Shown piece by piece: positions 41,279 through 49,977 of a stretch of 64,000 nt of DNA. The first letter of the stretch is position 1, and each line of letters opens with the position of its first letter. The translations under genes were made by a program, and so were the position numbers. The notes beneath the pieces are model-generated. The model was given only the letters and a program-made list of their open reading frames with translations. It did not search any database and had not been told where the DNA came from. Origin of the DNA: Streptomyces sp. NBC_01306 (lineage in GTDB: Bacteria; Actinomycetota; Actinomycetes; Streptomycetales; Streptomycetaceae). The stretch lies in the NCBI RefSeq assembly GCF_026340465.1, contig NZ_JAPEPC010000001.1, positions 5,647,001 to 5,711,000 on the forward strand, written 5' to 3'.

Positions 41279-42037
41279 TTGATCTACGGCGCAATGAAGT
41301 TCGCCATCGGGGGATCTCTGAAGGTCGCCTTCAGGCCCTGGGTGGAAGGGCTTGAGAACATCCCCGCGGAGGGGCCCGCCATCCTCGCGAGCAACCATCT
41401 GTCGTTCTCGGACTCCTTCTTCCTGCCCGCCGTGATGGACCGCAAGGTCACCTTCATCGCCAAGGCCGAGTACTTCACGTCGCCCGGTGTGAAAGGGAAG
41501 CTCACCGCCGCTTTCTTCAAGGGCGTCGGCCAGCTGCCGGTCGACCGCTCGGGCAGCCGCGGCGCGGGTGAGGCCGCGATCAGGAGTGGTGTCGAGGTGC
41601 TGGCCCGGGGCGAACTCTTCGGGATCTACCCGGAGGGCACCCGCTCACCGGACGGCCGCCTCTACCGGGGCAAGCCCGGAGGCCTCGCCCGGGTGGCGCT
41701 GGCGTCCGGTGCCCCCGTCATCCCCGTCGCGATGATCGACACCGAGAAGATCCAGCCGCCCGGACAGGTCATGCCCAAGCTGATGCGGCCGGGCATCAGG
41801 ATCGGCAAGCCGCTCGACTTCAGCCGCTACTACGGCATGGAGAACGACCGGTTCATCCTGCGCTCGGTGACCGACGAGGTCATGTACGAGATCATGAAGC
41901 TCTCCGGCCAGGAGTACGTGGACATCTACGCGACCGCTGCCAAGCGCCGGATCGCGGACGAGGACAAGGCCCGGAAGGCCGCCGAGGCCGCCGGGGCCGG
42001 AGAGAAGAGCGACGGGGCGGACGGGTCCGGCAGCTAG
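41279..42037 (+). CDS. 1-acyl-sn-glycerol-3-phosphate acyltransferase family (PlsC-like)
   Basis: 252 residues from TTG 41279 with AGGAAGG upstream. Acyltransferase motifs are SNHLSFSDSFF (HX4D), KGVGQLPVDRSG, IYPEGTRSPDG and PVAMIDTEKI. It acylates lysophosphatidate or a related lipid at the inner membrane face. In mycobacteria the orthologous position is Rv2182c. The Lys/Ala/Glu-rich tail (about 225-252) is disordered. A palindrome GGTCGG-T-CCGACC (41246-41258) lies about 20 bp before the start. Confidence 0.92.
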   Translation: MIYGAMKFAIGGSLKVAFRPWVEGLENIPAEGPAILASNHLSFSDSFFLPAVMDRKVTFIAKAEYFTSPGVKGKLTAAFFKGVGQLPVDRSGSRGAGEAAIRSGVEVLARGELFGIYPEGTRSPDGRLYRGKPGGLARVALASGAPVIPVAMIDTEKIQPPGQVMPKLMRPGIRIGKPLDFSRYYGMENDRFILRSVTDEVMYEIMKLSGQEYVDIYATAAKRRIADEDKARKAAEAAGAGEKSDGADGSGS

Positions 42038-42064
42038 CCGTACTGTCCGTCAGGGGTGGGTGTG

Positions 42065-43387
42065 ATGGCGAAGGACCGGCGCGAGCGCGTCGTACGGATG
42101 TCGGTGGAGCTGCCCCTGTGGCGGGCTCTGACCGCGTACCGCGTGCTGACGATGGTCTACGCGATCCTGCTGTTCGCTTTCGCCTACCGGGAGTTCCACC
42201 GCCCGTGGGTGGCCATCGGCTACTTCGCGGTACTGACCGTCTGGACCCTGGCGACCCTTCCCAGGGTGGCCAACGCCGCCCGCTGCACCAAGCGCTTCCT
42301 GGGCGCCGATCTCACCGTCGCCCTCGCGGGCATCCTGCTGACGCCCGTCGCCGACTCGCACGCCCGGGTCGTCGGGGGCGCCACGACGATGCCGTCCATA
42401 TGGACCGCCGGCTCCGTCCTGGCCTTCGCCATCAAGGGCGGCTGGCGCTGGGCCGCCTTCGCGTCGTCGCTGGTGGCGGTCGCCAACGTCACCGAGCGCG
42501 GTGAGCCCAGCGGGGACACCATCCACAACGTGATCCTGGTGTGGATCGCCTCCATCGCCATCGGCTACATCGTCGAGGTCGCCCGGGCTTCCGAGCGCAC
42601 TCTCGCGCGCGCCCTGGAGATCGAGGCGGCCACCCGTGAGCGGGAGCGGCTGGCCCGCGACATCCACGACAGCGTGCTCCAGGTGCTGGCCATGGTGCAG
42701 CGGCGTGGCGCCGAGCTGGGCGGGGAGTCGGCCGAGCTCGGCAGGATGGCGGGGGAGCAGGAGGTGGCCCTGCGCACCCTGGTCTCCAGCGGTCTCGTCC
42801 CGCCGGCCCGGGACCCCGTCAGCACCGACGGGGCTCCCGGCGGCACTGACGGGGACGGACCGGATGGACGGGACGGACCGGACAGGCGGGGCGGCGGGTA
42901 CGGGGCCGGACGGGAGCCCGGTGCGCGGGAAGCCGGCGGGCCTGAGCCGGGGCCCTGCGACCTGCGGGCGCTGCTCGCCCCGAACGCCGGATCGCGGGTG
43001 ACCTTCGCGGAACCGGGTGCTCCGGTGTTCCTGGAGCCGGTGGCCGCGAAGGAGCTCGCCGCGGCTGTCAGTGCCGCCCTGGACAATGTCCGCAGACACG
43101 CGGGCAGCGGAGCCCGGGCGTGGATCCTGTTGGAGGACGAGCCGGACGAGGTGATCGTGACCGTACGGGACGACGGCCCCGGTATCCCGGCGGGGAGGCT
43201 CGCGGTCGCCGAGGGGGAGGGGCGTCTCGGTGTCGCTCTCTCCATCCGCGGCCGGCTGCGGGATCTGGGTGGCAGCGCCGAGCTGATCTCGGTACCGGGT
43301 CAGGGCACCGAGGTGGAACTGAAAGTCCCGAGGAGCACGCGGGATCCGGGGCACAAGCGGAACGCACGGGGGAGCGGACGGACATGA
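42065..43387 (+). CDS. macS: Sensor histidine kinase, MacS-type
   Basis: 440 residues from ATG 42065 (AGGGG 8 nt upstream). Four to five TM helices (about 18-175) lead into a HisKA_3 domain with the phospho-His in ARDIHDSVLQVL and a HATPase_c domain (DDGPGIP, then GRLGVALSIRGR). A Gly/Asp-rich insert (about 255-300) splits the two. Gene order (after the PlsC-like gene, before phosphofructokinase) matches S. coelicolor SCO2121, MacS of the MacRS system controlling development and membrane-protein genes; the symbol rests on synteny. Confidence 0.88.
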   Translation: MAKDRRERVVRMSVELPLWRALTAYRVLTMVYAILLFAFAYREFHRPWVAIGYFAVLTVWTLATLPRVANAARCTKRFLGADLTVALAGILLTPVADSHARVVGGATTMPSIWTAGSVLAFAIKGGWRWAAFASSLVAVANVTERGEPSGDTIHNVILVWIASIAIGYIVEVARASERTLARALEIEAATRERERLARDIHDSVLQVLAMVQRRGAELGGESAELGRMAGEQEVALRTLVSSGLVPPARDPVSTDGAPGGTDGDGPDGRDGPDRRGGGYGAGREPGAREAGGPEPGPCDLRALLAPNAGSRVTFAEPGAPVFLEPVAAKELAAAVSAALDNVRRHAGSGARAWILLEDEPDEVIVTVRDDGPGIPAGRLAVAEGEGRLGVALSIRGRLRDLGGSAELISVPGQGTEVELKVPRSTRDPGHKRNARGSGRT

Positions 43388-44073
43388 GCGAGCGGAACCG
43401 GATGAGTGAGCAGCGGACGGTCAAGGTGATGGTGGTCGACGACCACCCGATGTGGCGGGACGCGGTCGCCCGGGATCTGGCGGCCGCCGGCTTCGACGTC
43501 GTCGCCACGGCGGGCGACGGCCCGCAGGCGGTGCGGCGGGCCAGGGCCGTCACCCCCGACGTCCTGGTGCTCGACCTCAACCTGCCGGGCATGCCGGGCG
43601 TACAGGTCTGCAAGGAGCTGGTCGGAGCCGACCCCGGGCTCCGGGTCCTGGTGCTCTCGGCGAGCGGTGAGCACGCCGACGTACTGGAGGCGGTGAAGTC
43701 CGGCGCCACCGGCTATCTGCTGAAGTCGGCCAGTACACAGGAGCTCTCGGACGCCGTCCGCAGCACCGCGGCAGGCGACCCGGTGTTCACGCCGGGCCTG
43801 GCGGGCCTGGTGCTCGGCGAGTACCGCAGACTCGCGTCCGACCCGGCGCCCGCGGCCTCCGACGAGCCGAAGGCCCCGCAGCTCACCGAGCGGGAGACCG
43901 AGGTGCTGCGGCTGGTCGCGAAGGGGCTGAGCTACAAGCAGATCGCCGAACGCCTGGTCATCTCGCACCGCACCGTGCAGAACCACGTACAGAACACCCT
44001 GGGCAAGCTCCAGCTGCACAACCGTGTGGAGCTCGTGCGGTACGCGATAGAGCGCGGCCTCGATGATGCCTAG
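43384..44073 (+). CDS. macR: NarL-family response regulator, MacR-type
   Basis: 229 residues from ATG 43384, overlapping the macS stop (ATGA). Receiver: VVDDHPMWRD, phospho-Asp in LVLDLNLPG and Lys in YLLKSAS. The LuxR HTH (about 160-225) contains LTERETEVLRLVAKG and SHRTVQNHVQNTL. By synteny it is MacR, whose reported operator is about TGAGTAC-N2-GTACTCA. No such site precedes macS here, but a partial match lies at 62301. Confidence 0.9.
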   Translation: MSERNRMSEQRTVKVMVVDDHPMWRDAVARDLAAAGFDVVATAGDGPQAVRRARAVTPDVLVLDLNLPGMPGVQVCKELVGADPGLRVLVLSASGEHADVLEAVKSGATGYLLKSASTQELSDAVRSTAAGDPVFTPGLAGLVLGEYRRLASDPAPAASDEPKAPQLTERETEVLRLVAKGLSYKQIAERLVISHRTVQNHVQNTLGKLQLHNRVELVRYAIERGLDDA

Positions 44074-44155
44074 AGCCCTTCGTCCGGAACAGGCCGCGGC
44101 AGTCAAGGCCAACCGCACCCGGCAGGGCGGGAATTGACCTTCCGCCCTATCCCTT

Positions 44156-44222
44156 TGTGACCTGGGTCACCGTAGCGTGGACGGCGGTGTCTTCCACTGC
44201 GAACGGTGTCTTCCACTGCGAA
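44156..44222 (+). promoter_or_regulatory. Crp-like palindrome and 19-bp tandem duplication before the phosphofructokinase gene
   Basis: GTGACC-TG-GGTCAC (44157-44170) is a perfect palindrome fitting the GTG-N6-GNCAC pattern reported for Streptomyces Crp and close to TGTGA-N6-TCACA. A -10-like TAGCGT follows at 44173. Then CGGTGTCTTCCACTGCGAA is repeated exactly in tandem (44185-44203 and 44204-44222), ending 13 bp before the ATG. Confidence 0.6.
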
Positions 44223-44235
44223 GGGACGTGGTTCC

Positions 44236-45264
44236 ATGCGGGTCGGAGTGCTGACCGGGGGCGGCGACTGCCCCGGGCTCAACGCGGTCATCCGGGCTGC
44301 CGTCCGCAAGGGCGTGCAGGAATACGGCTTCGGGTTCACCGGATTCAAGGACGGCTGGCGCGGCCCCCTGGAGGGCGACACCGTCACACTCGGCATCCCG
44401 GAGGTGCGCGGGATCCTGCCGCGCGGCGGCACCATCCTCGGCTCGTCGCGCACCAACCCGTTCCGCACCGGGGACGGCGTCGACCGGGTACGGGAGAACC
44501 TCGCACGGGACGGGGTCGACGCGCTGATCGTGATCGGCGGCGAGGACACGCTGGGCGTGGCCGGCCGCCTCTGGGACGAGTACCGGGTCCCCTGTGTCGG
44601 CGTACCGAAGACCATCGACAACGACCTCTCGGCCACCGACTACACCTTCGGGTTCGACACGGCGGTGGGTATCGCGACCGAGGCCATCGACCGCCTCCAC
44701 ACCACCGCCGAATCACATATGCGCGTCCTGGTGGTCGAGGTGATGGGCCGGCACGCGGGGTGGATCGCCCTGCACTCCGGGCTGGCCGGCGGCGCCAACG
44801 TCATCCTCATCCCCGAGCAGCGCTTCGACATCGACCAGGTCTGCTCCTGGGTGACTTCGCGCTTCCGCGCCTCGTACGCCCCGATCGTGGTCGTCGCCGA
44901 GGGAGCGATGCCCAGGGACGGCGACGCGGTGCTCAAGGACGGCACCCTCGACTCCTTCGGCCACACCCGGCTCTCCGGGGTCGGCGAATGGCTCGCCACC
45001 GAGATCGAGAAGCGGACCGGCAAGGAGGCCCGCACCACCGTCCTCGGCCATGTCCAGCGCGGCGGCACCCCCAGCGCCTTCGACCGCTGGCTGGCCACCC
45101 GGTTCGGCCTGCACGCGATCGACGCCGTACGCGACGGGGACTTCGGCAAGATGGTCGCCCTCAGCGGGACGGACATCGTGCGGGTGCCGATCGCCGAGGC
45201 GACCGCACGGCTCAAGACGGTCGACCCCGCGCTCTACCGTGAGGCCGGGGTCTTCTTCGGCTGA
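44236..45264 (+). CDS. 6-phosphofructokinase with PPi-type active-site residues
   Basis: 342 residues, the compact group III PFK length. ATP/PPi loop GGGDCPGLN, substrate motifs PKTIDND (catalytic Asp) and VEVMGRHAGWIA. At the donor-specificity positions the sequence reads GGEDTLG and VPKTID: Asp104 and Lys125, where ATP enzymes such as E. coli PfkA have Gly and Gly. These residues mark pyrophosphate-dependent enzymes such as the Amycolatopsis methanolica PFP. I infer a PPi-dependent, reversible step, though some actinobacterial relatives use ATP. By synteny it is S. coelicolor SCO2119. Confidence 0.92.
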   Translation: MRVGVLTGGGDCPGLNAVIRAAVRKGVQEYGFGFTGFKDGWRGPLEGDTVTLGIPEVRGILPRGGTILGSSRTNPFRTGDGVDRVRENLARDGVDALIVIGGEDTLGVAGRLWDEYRVPCVGVPKTIDNDLSATDYTFGFDTAVGIATEAIDRLHTTAESHMRVLVVEVMGRHAGWIALHSGLAGGANVILIPEQRFDIDQVCSWVTSRFRASYAPIVVVAEGAMPRDGDAVLKDGTLDSFGHTRLSGVGEWLATEIEKRTGKEARTTVLGHVQRGGTPSAFDRWLATRFGLHAIDAVRDGDFGKMVALSGTDIVRVPIAEATARLKTVDPALYREAGVFFG

Positions 45265-45274
45265 GCCCGGGCGG

Positions 45275-45310
45275 GCGGGCCCGCGCCGCCGAGGCTGAGC
45301 GGGCCCGCGC
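45275..45310. terminator. Possible terminator between convergent pfk and trpEG
   Basis: Two copies of GCGGGCCCGCGC (45275-45286 and 45299-45310) are each self-complementary and can pair with one another across a 12-nt loop, between convergent genes. Confidence 0.5.
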
Positions 45311-45361
45311 ACTACGCCGTGCACCAGCGCCGTACGTCCGCTGTCCGCGCCGGACGGCCGT

Positions 45362-47224
45362 CTACACCAGCACCCCCGCCAGCAGCCCGGCCACGAGACG
45401 GGCGCCGTTCTTCGTCAGTACCGACTCGGGGTGGAACTGCACACCGGCGAACCCGTCCCCGCGCAGCGCGTGCACCTCGCCGCCGACCGGTTCACGGCTC
45501 AGCTCGATCCGGTGCATCGCCAGCTCCGCCGCCGCGCTGTCGTCGCACCGCGCCGTGTACGAGTTGTAGAACCCGACCGTCTCCTGGCGTCCGAAGAAGT
45601 CGATGCGCTCCTGGGCGCCCTGGTGGGGGACCGCCTTCCGGACGATCTCCAGGCCCAGTTCGGCCGCCAGCAGCTCATGGCCCAGACACACCCCGAGCAG
45701 CCCGTGCCGGTGGTCGCGGACCAGCTCCGCGGTGAGCCCCCGCAGGAACCGCATCTTCGGGTCGGTCCGGTCCGCCGGGTTGCCGGGCCCCGGGCCGAGC
45801 ACCACCGGGCCCCGGTGCCCCAGGACGCTCTCCCGCAGACCGGGCTCGTCGTACCGCCGCACCGTCACCTCCAGCCCCGAGGACCGCAGCAGATGCGCCA
45901 GCATCGAGGTGAAGGTGTCCTCCGCGTCCACCACCAGTGCATGGCCCGCCACGGTGGCGGTCGTCTCCTGCATCCGCAGCCAGAACGGCGCGAGGTCGGC
46001 CCGCCGCGACTCCAGGGCGGCCCGCACCCGGGGGTCGTCCGCGAGCCGCGGCCCCGCCGTCTCCCGGCGGGGCCGGCCCTCCCGCACTCCGAGGGCCGTC
46101 AGCACCCCCGCCCCCTTGGCATGGGTCTCGGCGACCTCGCTCGCCGGGTCCGAGTGGCGTACGAGCGTGGCGCCGACCGAGACCCGCAGCGCGCCCCCGG
46201 CCGAGATGTCCGCCGTACGGATCAGGATCGGCGAGTCCAGCGTCTGCGCCCCGCCCGCGTCGCGCCCGATGAGCGCCAGCGCGCCCGCGTAGTAGCCGCG
46301 CCCGTCCGCCTCGTACCGCTCGATGACCCGGCAGGCGTTCTGCACCGGCGAACCGGTGACAGTCGCCGCGAACATCGTCTCCTTCAGCACCTCCCGCACA
46401 TCCATCGAGCTGCGGCCCCGCAACTCGTACTCGGTGTGCGCGAGATGGGCCATCTCCTTCAGCCGCGGTCCGACGACGACCCCGCCCATGTCGCCGACGG
46501 TGCACATCATCTTCAGCTCCTCGTCCACCACCATGGAGAGCTCATCGGTCTCCTTGCGGTCGCCGAGGAACTCAAGCAGCGCCTCGGTGGTCGGCCCCTC
46601 CGGCGGATAGCGGAAGGTCCCGCTGATCGGGTTCATCACGACCGTCCCGCCGGACATCCGGACGTGCACCTCCGGGCTCGCGCCGACCAGGGTGCGCTCC
46701 CCGGTGTGCACCACGAAGGTCCAGTACGCGCCCCGCTCACCGTCGAGCAGCCGCCGGAAGAGGGCCAGCGCGTCCGCCCGTCCGAAGCCGGGGACCGAGC
46801 CCGTGTACGTACGGCGGATGACGAAGTTCGCCCCTTCGCCGCGGCCGATCTCGTCCGCGACGACCCGTCCGACGATCTCCCGGTAGGCGTCGTCGCTGAT
46901 GTCGAAGCCGCCGTCCTCGACCTGCACGCCGTGGGCGGGCAGCTGGTCGAGCACCTCGCCGAGCGGCAGCTCGTACGTCTCGTCGGCGACCAGCACCGCC
47001 AGCGGAGTCCCGTCGTCGCGTACGTCGAAACCGCGCTCCGCGATCTGCCGGAACGGCACCAGGGCCAGCACCGGACCGCTGCCGCCGTCCGGGATGTCCG
47101 CGAGCCGTGCCACCTCGTGGACCTCGCCGGTCAGCAGCTCGACCGTGTCGTGGTCATGGCCGGGAGCACGCCTGCGCAGCAGGGCGAAGGGGCGGTGGTC
47201 GTCCAGCAGTGCGCTGATGAGCAT
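45362..47224 (-). CDS. trpE: Anthranilate synthase, fused components I and II
   Basis: 620 residues. Component I (about 1-400) has the chorismate-binding signature NPISGTFRYPPEGP, KMMCTVGDMGG and VTGSPVQNACRVIERYE. Component II (about 425-620) is a class I glutamine amidotransferase with catalytic Cys in GVCLGHELL and the His-Glu pair in VQFHPESVL. The fused TrpEG form makes anthranilate from chorismate and glutamine. ATG 47224 follows a GGAAGG site. Expression is set by the attenuator and WWW leader peptide upstream. Confidence 0.95.
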   Translation of the reverse strand: MLISALLDDHRPFALLRRRAPGHDHDTVELLTGEVHEVARLADIPDGGSGPVLALVPFRQIAERGFDVRDDGTPLAVLVADETYELPLGEVLDQLPAHGVQVEDGGFDISDDAYREIVGRVVADEIGRGEGANFVIRRTYTGSVPGFGRADALALFRRLLDGERGAYWTFVVHTGERTLVGASPEVHVRMSGGTVVMNPISGTFRYPPEGPTTEALLEFLGDRKETDELSMVVDEELKMMCTVGDMGGVVVGPRLKEMAHLAHTEYELRGRSSMDVREVLKETMFAATVTGSPVQNACRVIERYEADGRGYYAGALALIGRDAGGAQTLDSPILIRTADISAGGALRVSVGATLVRHSDPASEVAETHAKGAGVLTALGVREGRPRRETAGPRLADDPRVRAALESRRADLAPFWLRMQETTATVAGHALVVDAEDTFTSMLAHLLRSSGLEVTVRRYDEPGLRESVLGHRGPVVLGPGPGNPADRTDPKMRFLRGLTAELVRDHRHGLLGVCLGHELLAAELGLEIVRKAVPHQGAQERIDFFGRQETVGFYNSYTARCDDSAAAELAMHRIELSREPVGGEVHALRGDGFAGVQFHPESVLTKNGARLVAGLLAGVLV

Positions 47225-47295
47225 CGGGGTTGTTCCTTCCGGGCGCCCCGCGGTGCGGGGAGGGGATACGGAGAGGAACGGCCGGTGGAAACACG

Positions 47296-47320
47296 GAAGG
47301 CCGCCCCTCGGGCGGCCTTC
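47296..47320 (-). terminator. trp attenuator hairpin
   Basis: GAAGGCCGCCC and its complement form an 11-bp stem with a 3-nt loop, 21 nt after the trpL stop and 71 nt before trpE. It is the likely attenuator terminator, opposed by an antiterminator when ribosomes stall at the Trp codons. Confidence 0.8.
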
Positions 47321-47341
47321 GCTTCGTCTGTGCGCGCGATG

Positions 47342-47398
47342 TCAGTGGGCCGCCGGATGAGCGGTCCACCACCAGTTTCGAATCGTCGTCGCGAACAT
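47342..47398 (-). CDS. trpL: trp leader peptide (three consecutive Trp codons)
   Basis: An 18-codon frame from ATG 47398 to TGA 47342-47344 encodes MFATTIRNWWWTAHPAAH, with TGG-TGG-TGG at codons 9-11. It lies upstream of the attenuator hairpin and trpE, the classical arrangement for transcription attenuation described for Streptomyces trpE genes. A -10-like TACAGT ends 7 bp before the ATG, so the leader mRNA may itself start at or near the AUG. Confidence 0.92.
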   Translation of the reverse strand: MFATTIRNWWWTAHPAAH

Positions 47399-47502
47399 GG
47401 TCGGGACTGTAGCGCATCGGCGATGCCCGTCCGGGATGCCCGTCCGTCTCATCCACCGGGCACCACCAGAACCGGTGACGGTGACCCCGTACTGTTGGCG
47501 GT

Positions 47503-48858
47503 GTGACCGTGAACGCTGAAACCCAAACCCCCGCCGCAGAGGCGGCCTGGCGACACCTTCCCGCGGTGCAGCAGCCCGAGTACCCGGATGCCGGAGCCCT
47601 GCGCGATGTGATCGCGGACCTCACGTCGTATCCGCCGCTCGTCTTCGCGGGCGAGTGCGACCAGCTGCGCGAGCGTCTGGGAGCCGTGGCCAGGGGCGAG
47701 GCGTTCCTGCTTCAGGGCGGGGACTGCGCCGAGGCCTTCGACGCCGTGTCCGCGGAGCAGATCAGGGCGAAGCTGAAGACGCTGCTGCAGATGAGCGCCG
47801 TGCTCACCTACGCGGCCTCCGTGCCCGTGGTGAAGGTCGGCCGGATCGCGGGGCAGTACTCCAAGCCGCGCTCCAAGGGCACCGAGACCCGCGACGGCGT
47901 GACGCTCCCGACGTACCGCGGTGACTCGGTCAACGGCTTCGACTTCGACGAGAAGTCCCGGATCCCGGACCCCGAGCGGCTCAAGCGGATGTACCACGCG
48001 TCCGCCTCGACGCTGAACCTGGTCCGCGCCTTCACCACCGGCGGCTACGCCGACCTGCGCCAGGTGCACGCCTGGAACCAGGACTTCGTGAAGTCCTCGC
48101 CGTCCGGGCAGCGTTACGAGCAGCTCGCCCGCGAGATCGACAGCGCGCTCAACTTCATGAAGGCGTGCGGGACCGACCCGGCGGAGTTCCGCGCGGTCGA
48201 GTTCTACGCCTCGCACGAGGCGCTGCTCCTCGACTACGAGTCGGCGCTGACCCGCACGGACTCCCGTACCGGCAAGCTCTACGACACGTCCGGCCACATG
48301 GTCTGGGTCGGCGAGCGCACCCGGCAGCTGGACCACGCGCACATCGAGTTCGCCTCGCAGATCCGCAACCCGATCGGCGTGAAGCTCGGCCCGACGACCA
48401 CGCCGGAGGAGGCGCTCAGCTACATCGAGCGGCTGGACCCGGACCGCGAGCCCGGCCGGCTGACCTTCATCGTCAGGATGGGCGCCGACAAGGTCCGCGA
48501 CAAGCTGCCGAACCTGGTCGAGAAGGTCACCGCGTCCGGCGCCCAGGTCGTCTGGGTCACGGACCCGATGCACGGCAACACCTTCGAGGCGGCGTCCGGC
48601 CACAAGACCCGCCGCTTCGACGACGTGCTCGACGAGGTCAAGGGCTTCTTCGAGGTCCACAAGAGCCTCGGCACGCACCCCGGCGGCATCCATGTCGAGC
48701 TGACCGGTGACGACGTCACCGAGTGCGTGGGCGGCGGCGACGAGATCTTCGTCGACGACCTGCACCAGCGCTACGAGACGGCCTGCGACCCGCGGCTCAA
48801 CCGCAGCCAGTCGCTCGACCTGGCGTTCCTGGTCGCGGAGATGTACCGGGCGCAGTAG
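47503..48858 (+). CDS. aroH: Class II 3-deoxy-7-phosphoheptulonate synthase
   Basis: 451 residues, full length for plant-like type II DAHP synthases. Motifs are QGGDCAEAF, KVGRIAGQYSKPRS, HAWNQDF, WVGERTRQLDHAH, KLGPTT and WVTDPMHGNT; metal-binding Cys, His, Glu and Asp are present. It condenses PEP and erythrose 4-phosphate as the first shikimate step. Divergent from trpEG, which uses chorismate from this pathway. No ribosome site precedes GTG 47503, and a -10-like TACTGT (47490-47495) lies 8 bp upstream, so the mRNA is probably leaderless; GTG 47509 is an alternative. Confidence 0.95.
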   Translation: MTVNAETQTPAAEAAWRHLPAVQQPEYPDAGALRDVIADLTSYPPLVFAGECDQLRERLGAVARGEAFLLQGGDCAEAFDAVSAEQIRAKLKTLLQMSAVLTYAASVPVVKVGRIAGQYSKPRSKGTETRDGVTLPTYRGDSVNGFDFDEKSRIPDPERLKRMYHASASTLNLVRAFTTGGYADLRQVHAWNQDFVKSSPSGQRYEQLAREIDSALNFMKACGTDPAEFRAVEFYASHEALLLDYESALTRTDSRTGKLYDTSGHMVWVGERTRQLDHAHIEFASQIRNPIGVKLGPTTTPEEALSYIERLDPDREPGRLTFIVRMGADKVRDKLPNLVEKVTASGAQVVWVTDPMHGNTFEAASGHKTRRFDDVLDEVKGFFEVHKSLGTHPGGIHVELTGDDVTECVGGGDEIFVDDLHQRYETACDPRLNRSQSLDLAFLVAEMYRAQ

Positions 48859-48907
48859 GCGGCAGGACAGCGGTACCGGCAGGACAGCGACACCGGCAGT
48901 ACAGCGG

Positions 48908-48957
48908 AAAGGGCCGTGGGGCGCGGATCACAGCGATCCGGACCCCACGGCCCTTTT
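48908..48957 (+). terminator. Terminator after aroH
   Basis: AAAGGGCCGTGGGG pairs with CCCCACGGCCCTTT, with an inner GGATC/GATCC stem, and is followed by a T. A clear intrinsic terminator 50 bp after the aroH stop. Short imperfect repeats (GGCAGGACAGCGG) lie between the stop and the hairpin. Confidence 0.88.
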
Positions 48958-48976
48958 GCACCCCCGGAGCGGCGGG

Positions 48977-48995
48977 TAAGGTTAGGATTGCCTCA
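48977..48995 (+). promoter_or_regulatory. Iron box (IdeR/DmdR1-like) before bfd
   Basis: TAAGGTTAGGATTGCCTCA matches about 14 of 19 positions of the iron-box consensus TTAGGTTAGGCTAACCTAA. It lies about 70 bp before the bfd start and includes a possible -10. This predicts repression of bfd by an iron-loaded DtxR-family regulator. Confidence 0.7.
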
Positions 48996-49063
48996 CCGAA
49001 GCTGCTGAAGCTGCTTCGGGGTGGTGCCCGTCGTCAGCGATCCCGTCCGGGAGGTGAACCCGC

Positions 49064-49321
49064 GTGTATGTCTGCTCGTGCTTCGGCGTGACCGAGAAGC
49101 AGGTGAAGGACCACGCGGACGCCGGTGCCTGCACCCCCCGCGAAATAGCGTCGGCCTGCAAGGCCGGTACGGACTGCGGCGGCTGCGTACGCAGCATCCA
49201 GGCGCTCCTCGGCCGGGGAAGCTGCCCCCGCCGTGAACTGCTCGACGGGCGGCGGCAGCCCGCACAGGAGCCCGTCGGCCGGCCGGAGCCCGCCGGATCA
49301 CCGCTCCCCGAAGCCGCCTGA
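49064..49321 (+). CDS. bfd: Bacterioferritin-associated ferredoxin
   Basis: 85 residues from GTG 49064, with GGGAGG upstream. A BFD-type [2Fe-2S] domain occupies residues 1-55 with CSC near the N-terminus and CxxC in TDCGGCVRSI; the Pro/Glu-rich tail is extra. It donates electrons to bacterioferritin to release stored iron. It faces convergent bfr and has an iron box upstream, consistent with induction on iron starvation. Confidence 0.93.
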   Translation: MYVCSCFGVTEKQVKDHADAGACTPREIASACKAGTDCGGCVRSIQALLGRGSCPRRELLDGRRQPAQEPVGRPEPAGSPLPEAA

Positions 49322-49343
49322 GCCCCGCCCCGGCCCGTCCCTC

Positions 49344-49823
49344 TCAGCTCTCCGGCTGCTCGATCAGCTGGGCGATGTAGAGCGGCTCACCGAGTTTCTC
49401 GACCAGCTCCAGCTGGGTGTCGAGATAGTCGATGTGGTGTTCCTCGTCCGCCAGGATCGACTCGAAGATGTTCGCGGATGTGATGTCGCCCTTGTTGCGC
49501 ATGACCTCGATCCCGCGCCGGAGCCGGTCGATGGCCTCGGCCTCGACCTGCCGGTCCGCCTGGAACATCTCGGTGACCGTCTGGCCCACCCGTACGTGGA
49601 AGAGCCGCTGGTAGTTCGGCAGCCCCTCCAGGAAGAGGATCCGGTCGGTGAGGATCTCGGCGTGCTTCATCTCGTCGAACGACTCGGACCTGGTGTATTT
49701 CGCGAGCTTGGTCCAGCCGAAGTTCTCCTGCATCTTCGCGTGCAGGAAGTACTGGTTGATCGCCGTGAGCTCTCCGGTCAGCTGCTCGTTGAGAAACTCG
49801 ATGACCTCGGGGTCGCCCTGCAT
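49344..49823 (-). CDS. bfr: Bacterioferritin
   Basis: 159 residues from ATG 49823, with GAAGGAG 8 nt upstream. Ferroxidase ligands are in LTGELTAINQY, the ESFDEMKHAE segment (which also holds the heme-binding Met) and ILADEEHHIDYL. It forms the 24-mer iron-storage shell in the cytoplasm. Convergent with bfd, separated by 22 bp, so the stored-iron and iron-release genes are adjacent but independently controlled. Confidence 0.96.
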   Translation of the reverse strand: MQGDPEVIEFLNEQLTGELTAINQYFLHAKMQENFGWTKLAKYTRSESFDEMKHAEILTDRILFLEGLPNYQRLFHVRVGQTVTEMFQADRQVEAEAIDRLRRGIEVMRNKGDITSANIFESILADEEHHIDYLDTQLELVEKLGEPLYIAQLIEQPES

Positions 49824-49977
49824 CGCAGAGGCTCCTTCCAGGGGTGGATCCGGGCAGATTCCGCGCATCCTGTCACCGCCCACCGGGGCAGTCCAGTAAG
49901 TGCAGGCTTAGTACGAGTTGACCTCATCGGTGCAGACCTGGTCATGACCACCCCGCGAGGTCTGTCACCATGGATAC

